A DNA stretch of 64,000 bases from Verticillium longisporum (Eukaryota > Ascomycota > Sordariomycetes > Glomerellales > Plectosphaerellaceae), in assembly GCA_019188255.1 (NCBI GenBank), contig JAETXT010000010.1, positions 248,001-312,000 of the forward strand, written 5' to 3'. This document shows positions 56,925 through 64,000 of this stretch, piece after piece; the stretch's first letter is position 1; each line of letters begins with the position of its first letter. Below the pieces are notes generated by a model. It was given only the letters and a program-made list of their open reading frames with translations. It had not been told where the DNA came from and did not search any database. The position numbers were made by a program, and so were the translations under genes.

Positions 56925-59263
56925 ATGTCTCTTCCCCCGGATCTGCGCGTCCTCTGCCGCCGCCTCACATCTACACCACCCGCTCAGCTGCCTCACTCGA
57001 TACCGGCTTTCACAGGCCACGTTCTTCGGTGCCGAGATGTCCTCTCCATGCCGCTCGATCCCAAGGCCAAGGATGGCGCGAACGAGGCCTACATGCTAGT
57101 GCATAAGCTCAAGACAATCATCACGACACTTCTCAACGGCAAAAGCGCCGCCGGCCGTTTCACCGGTGTGACACTCGTCAAGGCCGTGGTCGATGTTGGT
57201 GGATGGGAATGTCTGCGCGAATCTGGACCATGGGTCCGCAGTCTTCTTTCGATTCTTCAGGTGGGTTGACTATGAGAGATTTCTGGCGTCAGGCAATGTA
57301 CTCACAGTTGCAGAAAAACGACCCCTTCGCCGTCAAGGAGTTGTGTGTGGTGGCCCTCATCAAAATCTACACCCTCGTCAACGGCTTCCAGACATTGACG
57401 CGCGAGATCGCAACTCCCACCATTGCCACTTTCTTCAACGCTTGCCTACAGCTCGTGAAACAGCCACCGGTCGGTGAACGCTTGAAGACACCGCTGCACC
57501 TTGTCGAGACGATTCTGGACGCCTTTGCTACACTGCAACCTCTCTACCCTGCCACCTGCCGCCCGTTCAACAAGGATATCAGGGTTGTCATCAAGCCGTA
57601 TCTCGCACCTACGTCTTCCGACGACATCTTGGTCCCCGAGTCTTTGCAGCGCGCAAGCCGAAGAGTTGCCATCTCCATCCACTTTACTACCGCCGGCAAG
57701 TCTGGCCCAAGCGACGAGTGGGCCAAGTTTGCGGCAGAACTGCCGAAGAATTTTCATCTCTGTGCAGACCAGGTCTTTCGCGCTGTTCAAGAGAGCTGGG
57801 ATACTGTCCCGCCACGCGCGCGGTCCACTGTCAACTATGACGCGCCGCCGCAGGGGGAGGGTTCGGGCATTGAGCTGCCTGCCTGGAAGGGTGTTCGCGC
57901 TGGTGGTGACAGGCTGATTGGGTTGTTCCGGCTCATGGCGGACTCGCTACGCTACCCTACCAAAGACTTTGGCGTCATTCCTGTGGGCGCGTTTCTTGAT
58001 ACCGTCAGCCGCGTCTCTCTCATCAGCCGTCGTGGCAAGACACAAACGTGGGAGCAGGCTCTCGAGACTCATCCGGCTGTTGGCAGGGAGGAGAAGGAGG
58101 AGCTTTGGAGTATCATGGCCAACATACATATTGCCGCTCTTGACCTTCTCCAGACTCTGTTTAGGAGACTGCAGCACAATGCTCTCCCTCTTGCGTCTGA
58201 AAGTCTCGACATTGTCGTTCTGATTCTCAAGTCTGGCATTGACAACCCGGTTGTTCGTGTCGCCGCCTACAAAATCTTCAGCGACATGCTGCCAATTGTC
58301 GGTCCCGGAATGAGCAAGCCGGCAACTGACGCCGTCGGCGTCGTCATGCTTGCATGCTGCCGTGATCTGCAACAGGAAGCGGGCCACCTTGCAGCCCCCG
58401 CACCCTCCAGCAAGCCCGAATCGGGCGCCAAGAAGAACAGCATCGCCGCGAATGCTGACCTCTTCCTCCCCCAACAGCAAGGTGAGACAGCTTTGACTCC
58501 TGCCAAAACCACTAGTCTACCTAAAGAGCAACTGGAAGTCGCCGAGACGCTTTTGGCTAGCCTCCTCGCCAACATCCCACAGCGGCGCCTCAAGCCGGGC
58601 CTGCGTGGGCTGCTCGACCAGACAGCTGTGCTCAGCCAGAGCAGGGACGCCATGCTCGCCAGTGTCCTGAATCCTTACATCAACGAGGCTGGTAAGAGCT
58701 ACGCCAGCATCCTACCGCATCTGTCGCGCCGCTTCCCTCGCGATCAAGGGGTTGAGATTCTGCGGTCTAACATTCGCTCCTCGGCGCCTTCGTCTGGTGA
58801 TGGCGTCGACATGACAGCCGGCTTTGAGGAGCTGGACGAAGTGGAAGATGACGAAGATGATGATGAGATGGTCGATGCCATTGAAGTGCAGGGCAGCGGC
58901 GAGGACCAAAAGGCTGATGAGGCCGAGAGTAGCAGCGGGTTTGGCATTGCCTCCAAGACGGCTTCCGTGTTGAGCGGCGAGGGCAAGGATCTGGCCAGCA
59001 ATAACAGCCCTTTCCTGACGCAAAAGCCCTCCACTGTTGAAGCAGCAGGCGTGTCTTTGGCGTCGCAGAAGCGCAAGCTTGAGGACGCCGTGGACGTGGT
59101 GCCGCCACACAAGAAGCACGGCGTGGAGAGGAGCATACCTGAGCGGCCCGTGGCTGCGGCCGCCGAGAAGAAGGCGGTGGAAGGAGAAGGGGAGAGCGAT
59201 GACGAAAGTGTCGATCTGAACATGGACCTGGACGATCTGGACGACGAGGAGGACGAAGACTAG
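56925..59263 (+). CDS. RIX1: Pre-rRNA-processing protein Rix1
   Basis: Exons 56925-57260 and 57314-59263 with a 53-nt phase-0 intron (GTGGGT donor, TTGACT branch); 761 aa. The N-terminal half is the RIX1 helical-repeat domain (begins MSLPPDLRVLCRRL; contains LVKAVVDVGGWECLRESGPWV and, across the splice, SILQ joined to KNDPFAVKELCVVALIKIY). The C-terminal part is disordered, with strongly acidic blocks at 58838-58875 and at the very end (DLNMDLDDLDDEEDED) and a basic KRKL/HKKH segment between them, as in nucleolar ribosome-assembly factors. Rix1 with Ipi1, Ipi3 and Rea1 acts on pre-60S particles for ITS2 processing and remodelling. Start: first ATG of the conserved domain; an upstream in-frame extension has no ATG. 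Confidence 0.92.
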
Positions 59264-59673
59264 ATGTTAGCAGCCATGTATATGTCTTGGCGTCGTTGGA
59301 TAAATGTTTGCATACATGGCGGCGAGACCAAACAGACCACGCAAGTTCTGATACCCCAACCCTTGGCTCGATCGACCTCATCTCGATGTTCTCCCGTTAC
59401 AACTGGGTATAGTTATGTCCCAATTCCGGCATCACATTCGACAGTGTCTAATGACTTTTTATTCCTGCACCATCCTGCGGTGATTCTCCTGCCAAAGCGC
59501 AACAGCAGCCCAAATGTCCAGGCTGCTCCCGACCGGTACATGCAGCGCAACCCCCGCCAGCGCATCCGCATCCAACGCCGATGAACCTTCCCAAAAAAAA
59601 CAAGTAATGAGAGTTTAGAGGAAGAAAAGAAAAAAAAAACGACAACAACCAAAGTTAGAAACAAAAAAAGACC
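59264..59673. other. Convergent spacer between RIX1 and the WW-domain gene
   Basis: 410 bp holding the two 3' UTRs. An A-rich stretch near 59580-59665 fits 3' end signals of both genes. No gene seen. Confidence 0.5.
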
Positions 59674-60660
59674 TCAATCCCTCAGCCATGCCCTCCTCTT
59701 CTCCTCCTTTCTCGCTTTCCTCTTCTCCTTGAACTGCTTCAGCTCCGTCTTGCTGAGCTTCTTCCCCGACCTCTCGGCCTTGAGACTCCGGCCGTCGTGC
59801 GAATTGGCCGCGGCGTCGACGTCGAAAAAGGCATTCATCTGCCGCCTGCTCTTGGCCTCGTCCGAATGCCGATCCGGTCCGTCGCCGACGGCCTGGAACT
59901 GGCCCGTGAAGCGGTTAAAGGCGGCTGCCGCGGCGTAGTCGCCTCCCAGCAGCTGGCCGGCCTGCGCGGCGGCAGCGTGCTGCTCCTCGTCCGAGGGTTC
60001 CGTCTGGGCGTACCAGGCCGTGGGGTCGTAGTCGCCGTGGATGGCGGGGTTGTAGCCGCCGGCGGGCGGGCGCGAAGTGTCTGCTGGCAGGGGCGGCGGC
60101 GCGGTGAGGGCTGCGGCGGCGGCCGTTGTGCCTGGCGCGCCGGGCGCTGTTGTCGCGGACGAGGAGCCGGCGGCGGCGAGGCGCGGGTTGTCCCATTGCG
60201 TGGCGCCGGTGAAGCGGTTGTAGAAGAAGTAGGCCTGCGTCGTGGCGTCCCACTGGAAGTCCCAGCCGTCGTCTCCGGCGGCGGGCGGGGCCTCGTCGGG
60301 GAGCGGCGGCGCCTCGCTCGGCAGGGGAGGCTGTTCGGCGGGCAGAGGGGGGTCGGAGGCGCTGGGGGCCGGGGAGGCCGAGTGTGTTTCGCCGGGCTCG
60401 GGGGAGGATCGGGTGGATGGTGGTGGTGTCGCTGACGGGTCGTCGATCGTGTCTGGTTGTGGTGCGGCGCCGTCGTCTTTCGCAGGGGCGGCCGCGGCTT
60501 CGGCGTCGCGTGACGCCGTGTCCTCGAGCTGGGGATCGTGCTCGGGCGATGCGCCGGCAGCGGCAACAGCAGCAGCGATGGCGGCCTCGGCCTCGGCGTC
60601 AGCGTCAGCTCCTGCTATTTCGGTCTCGACGCGGCTCGGGGAGAGAGGGTCGGAAGCCAT
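59674..60660 (-). CDS. WW-domain protein, possibly splicing-related
   Basis: A single open frame of 328 aa. The N-terminal 130 residues are Ala/Asp/Glu/Pro-rich and disordered. One WW domain lies near 134-165 (GWDFQWDATTQAYFFYNRFT, then GATQWDNP), with both Trp and the closing Pro in place. A Pro/Ala linker and a segment with NPAIHGDYDPTAWYAQ follow, then a strongly basic tail (KKLSKTELKQFKEKRKARK). WW domains bind Pro-rich ligands. The overall plan recalls FNBP4-type or other splicing-associated WW proteins, but orthology is not established. The extreme G+C of the gene opens long false frames on the other strand. Start: first ATG (60658-60660). Confidence 0.8.
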   Translation of the reverse strand: MASDPLSPSRVETEIAGADADAEAEAAIAAAVAAAGASPEHDPQLEDTASRDAEAAAAPAKDDGAAPQPDTIDDPSATPPPSTRSSPEPGETHSASPAPSASDPPLPAEQPPLPSEAPPLPDEAPPAAGDDGWDFQWDATTQAYFFYNRFTGATQWDNPRLAAAGSSSATTAPGAPGTTAAAAALTAPPPLPADTSRPPAGGYNPAIHGDYDPTAWYAQTEPSDEEQHAAAAQAGQLLGGDYAAAAAFNRFTGQFQAVGDGPDRHSDEAKSRRQMNAFFDVDAAANSHDGRSLKAERSGKKLSKTELKQFKEKRKARKEEKRRAWLRD

Positions 60661-61891
60661 GGCGAAAGAGGGCGACAAAGATGGGTGCTCTGCTTCAATG
60701 CAATGTGGCGGAGAGCTTCATCCCCGTTTGATGGAACGACAGGCCGACCGCAGACGTGTGTTGGTGGTTGGTATGGTTGTGGTGGAAAGTGGAAAGCCGT
60801 GGGGGACGCGCGGGGAGACTGAGGTCAAGATTTGCAGGTCGCGAACGTGTGCAATGGAATCGACGCTTTCTCTGCTGTGCAGTGAAGTCGCAGCTCGGGC
60901 GCGGCTGGCCCAGTGAAAAATCCATGGCTGCGTCATGGCAGGTGGACCGTGTTGGTCTTCCTCGCACTGTATTGCGCACAGTACATTGCTTGGACCTCGA
61001 CACCACCGAAAGGTCCTCGTACGTAGAAGTGTCTTCGGCTCCTCCACTGAGCGGAAGGGTCATTCCGATGCTCCCAGGTGCCGCCCCTCTTCCTGCTGAG
61101 GGACTGACCCTCATCCCGCGATGCTCCCTTGCAGAAGCTGAGCCATTTCGGCCCAGTTTGAGCAGTCACGGTGGCGCTACGGCGGGTGTTAGTTGAGGGT
61201 CATGGTGTATTTTAAAAGGATCATAGCATCTCAAAAGTGCCACGACTGCCACGCTGGTGATCTTCATCGTAGAATGCTGTGTAGCGTTGCGATTGGTAGA
61301 ATTCGCTTGTTGATAGTAGCTGAGAGCTGCTGAGATTTATGCCTTTGGGTTCCTGAACACCAACAACCATGATCTGCCGAAAGGACGTGGGATTTTATAG
61401 AAAACCAGGAACATCTTTAAATATTGCTGAAAGCAATTCGCGGCCCTGATGCCTTTGCTTTCTCCGGACCTGCTACTAACTTGACAACCTAAGCTATGCA
61501 AAAAGCTAAACTAGATGGAACAAACAGCGTAAAGAGGTCTTCCGCATAGCGGTCGAACGAGACCTTGGCAAGGATAGCAGAGGTCTATATCGAGAACCAT
61601 TATTTTGTCCAGCTGATCAGCCAAGCAGAGCCTTACGTATTCCAAGCGACCATAATAGTATGAAGTGGTAGAACCGACGGCTCCTGCCGTCATCCCTGAT
61701 TGCGTGGTATGTGTGGATCTGGTGTGTGGGGGTTCAAGTCGTTAAAATAGCTACTAGACTATGTGGTAAGTTTCAAGAATGGGCTTCGTGCTGACTAGGG
61801 GCCCACTATGTCCACTACTTCCTTCTATTTATCCTAACCCTGTTAGTTAACAGAACGGCAATAACCCTATTTGATACAGACTCGGTTAGCT
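60661..61891. other. Gene-poor region upstream of the WW-domain gene
   Basis: No gene supported. G+C falls from about 61200 onward. A 60-codon minus-strand frame at 61511-61693 (YYYGRLEYVRLCLADQLDKI) may be a relic. Confidence 0.45.
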
Positions 61892-62042
61892 TTTGATACA
61901 AATGGAATGGATGGAAGGGCTAGCCCTTCGGCCGTGTGCCTAAGGCAGTTGGGCCTTAGGCCAGGCGATAGGCTAGGCCATGTGCTAGGTCGGCCTCAAG
62001 GCATAGCCATAGGGCAGGCCCTTCCATTCCATTTATATCAAA
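61892..62042. mobile_element. Small foldback or MITE-like element
   Basis: About 150 bp bounded by an imperfect inverted repeat: TTTGATACAAATGGAATGG on the left and its near complement (TTTGATATAAATGGAATGG, read from the right end) on the right, both continuing into AAGGGC. The centre holds nested hairpins such as GCCTAAGGC...GCCTTAGGC. No coding capacity. No clear target duplication seen. Confidence 0.55.
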
Positions 62043-62059
62043 GAGCGTTCCTAGTGTAG

Positions 62060-62420
62060 CGGATAGATAGAAAGAGTAACTGTTTTTTTCCCGCATAGAA
62101 ATCCTTGTCCTCATGATTTTGTCCATTAATTCCCTTAATGAGCCTCCGGAAGCCGATCTTAAGCAGGACCACTTTGAGGTTGTAGTAGTCGTATGCAAGC
62201 AAGCCGCCAACGAATAAGGCGCTGGCTAGTGTGGATGCTGATTTACGCTTGAGAATCCCGACGGGGCTTCCGCGCCAAGGCCTCTGGTGAACTGGTCCGG
62301 GTCTGTTCGGGTTGGTATCTCGTCGGGGTGGCTGTACCAGAAGCCCAGGATGTATGGTTTTTGCGTCCAGGCTGGGCCGATCGGAGTCGGAGGCATTCTG
62401 GCGGCGACTCGCATCCAAAC
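62060..62420 (-). pseudogene. Unrecognised gene relic
   Basis: Two adjoining minus-strand frames look coding: one with GPAWTQKPYILGFWYSHPDE, ending near 62226, and one continuing as KRKSASTLASALFVGGLLA, DYYNLKVVLLKIGFRRL to about 62060, with a hydrophobic span that could be a membrane segment. No start codon is found and the frame changes near 62240-62260. Family unknown. It sits beside the foldback element. Confidence 0.35.
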
Positions 62421-63026
62421 CGGCCTTGGAGCCGTTCCTGATGGCAGAATCTGGTGCAGCGATGTCTGTCAATAGATCTTGTCGTTGGTCCCCTGCTCCC
62501 CTTTGTGAGCAGCAGCATGGTGATCGATGTTGTCAGTCGAATTGGTGCAGATCGACCAGGGCCTCCGAGAAGACATACTGGATACGCGTGTTACCACGAT
62601 CTTTCTCACGTCAGACTACATCTGGAGGCCCCTGTTGAGATGCGACACCCAGCCCATTTTCTTTTACGCGTACAGCAACTCTAGAAACAATGCTTCAAGA
62701 ACCCGAGGCTAGCAAGCTAATACCTAGCATTCCCTGAATTGCTGCTACTTGTTGCTTTTAAGCCAAAGGTCGTTCCGTCAGCCCAATATTCCACTTAGTC
62801 TGATTGGATGCACTTACGAAAGTGGATGGGATTTCGACAAAGAATCATTATCTCTTGCATCGCGATCAAATCGTGTTACAAGGGTCAGATTTGGAACAGT
62901 GTGGATGATAGTAAAGTATGAACCAACGGCAGGGTCACGGCAAGTAACGAGAAGCCCTCGACCAACAGTCCCAGTCCTCCTCGACAATTCCCCGGTACTT
63001 TCAATTACCATTTGCCGTTTTCCAAC

Positions 63027-63451
63027 ATGAAGTTCCCTGTTCCGATTCTGTCGCTGCTGGCCGTCGCCCAGGCAGTGGCTATCCCTTCGGGGTCCGAGGC
63101 TGCTGCCTTTTCTTTTGAGCAATGGGTCGAAGACATTATTGCTAGCCCCGAAGGGAAGCATCTTAGCCCTGAAGAGGCGATAGATGCTCATCTGGCTTAC
63201 ATCAATGGCACGGATGTTAACTTGCTGGAATCCCGAGCCCTCGAGAAACGTGTGACATGCTGGACCAGCAGTACCTCACCACCTCCAGCCTGGGTAGGCT
63301 TAACATGCGCTATGACGGCTTGGGCATCTATTGACTCGTTGTTCAAATCCAGGGTCCAGACGCCGTCACATGTATCAATTACATGGCCAGCATCGGAAGC
63401 CGGGGCCGCACTGTTCTACTAATATGGTTAGCTTTTCCGGCGCTGTGGTAA
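63027..63451 (+). CDS. Small secreted protein with Kex2 site, 3' part probably frame-broken
   Basis: Exon 1 (63027-63293) and exon 2 from 63353 with a 59-nt phase-0 intron (TTGACT branch). A signal peptide (MKFPVPILSLLAVAQAVA, cut near residue 18-19) is followed by a propeptide (FEQWVEDIIASPEGKHLSPEEA) and a Lys-Arg Kex2 site at 74-75, after which a Cys-containing mature part begins (VTCWTSS). After CINYMASIG the open frame soon stops at 63449-63451, but coding-like sequence continues in other frames to about 63530, suggesting two single-base losses. The plan (signal, acidic propeptide, KR, Cys-rich core) is that of many fungal secreted proteins; its function is unknown. It lies next to the terminal AT-rich tract. 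Confidence 0.55.
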
Positions 63452-63579
63452 TGCAAGGATCTACGGGACGACTGGTGGTAGTCAGAGCCTGCTAGTGACA
63501 GATATCTAGTAAGTTCATAGACTATTAAGAGGGCTTCACTGCTTATGTGAACCCCAATCTAGTACTTCCGCTATGCTTA

Positions 63580-64000
63580 CGAGCTCTAAATAGGTAGGGT
63601 ATCTAATAAGTCTTATAATAATTAATTCTTAATTAATTCTTATCTGCTTCTCTGAGTTACTACTACCTACGTAAGTTAGATATACCTATCTACTCTTAGC
63701 GATTATATAAGCTATAATTTACGTACTCCTAAGAGCAGTAGATCCTAGATATCCTAAATATCTTAGATATTACTATCCTAATTATAGAGTTCCCTAATAT
63801 TAATTTAATATTAGCTCTTCTTTTCTTTATAAATAGAATAGCCGTAAGAATTAATATTAAGAACTATTATTAGGATTAATAGCTACTCTAATATACTTAT
63901 AATTCTCTAGTCTCTAGTATATTAAATCTATTCTTCTAATCTTAAAGTAAATAACCTAATAATAGGAAATAATAGGAAATAATAAGGAAAATATAGCTTA
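63580..64000. repeat. AT-rich, RIP-like tract at the window edge
   Basis: Abrupt change to A+T-dominated sequence full of TA, AATTAATT and TATAAT strings and without coding frames, like the degraded element at 46977-50594. It runs out of the window, so its extent and identity are unknown. Confidence 0.6.

Noticed and set aside
61690..61760. tRNA-like GGTTCAAGTC box
   Set aside because: No cloverleaf arms could be paired around it and no A box upstream.

Overview
The window is nuclear DNA of a filamentous ascomycete, most likely a Sordariomycete. The evidence is short (53-166 nt) GT-AG introns with fungal branch points, C/G-ending codons, orthologues of MED15, SEC12, YPP1 and RIX1, two DUF5672 genes, a Fot1/pogo-type transposon, and AT-rich islands whose changes look like repeat-induced point mutation (RIP). 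I cannot name the species. All gene models were spliced by hand from splice sites and reading-frame phase.

Layout. 0.2-7.5 kb: two minus-strand genes, a Whi5/Nrm1-type G1/S repressor and the Mediator tail subunit MED15. 7.5-18.3 kb: nearly 11 kb with no gene I can support, carrying microsatellites and palindromic GGTACC clusters. 18.3-26.1 kb: a compact cluster of M18 aspartyl aminopeptidase, a small Cys/His protein with a polyQ stretch, SEC12, and a minus-strand aldehyde dehydrogenase. 28.8-31.4 kb: a bZIP transcription factor. 31.4-38.6 kb: gene-poor. 38.6-39.7 kb: an SMP-30/gluconolactonase. 42.6-44.0 kb: relics, including a broken lactate-monooxygenase-type gene.

44.7-52.2 kb is the most structured part. 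Two DUF5672 genes (type II membrane, glycosyltransferase-like) point away from each other around a nested transposon island. The outer element (46977-50594) is AT-rich and degraded, with 55-bp terminal inverted repeats differing only by transitions. A well-preserved pogo/Fot1-like element (47792-49651) sits inside it, with 50-bp terminal repeats and a TA target duplication.

52.6-60.7 kb is dense housekeeping: YPP1 (plasma-membrane PI4-kinase scaffold) divergent from RIX1 (60S ribosome maturation), and RIX1 convergent with a WW-domain protein. 60.7-64 kb turns repeat-rich again, with a small foldback element, gene relics, a small secreted-protein gene with broken frames and a terminal AT-rich tract.

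Most genes here work independently; the window is not a gene cluster in the biosynthetic sense. A recurring oddity is single-base frame breaks, several in homopolymers, in otherwise well-conserved genes (MED15, aldehyde dehydrogenase, transposase, probably bZIP, the Cys/His gene and the secreted protein). This suggests residual sequencing indels, although true decay fits the genes next to RIP islands.
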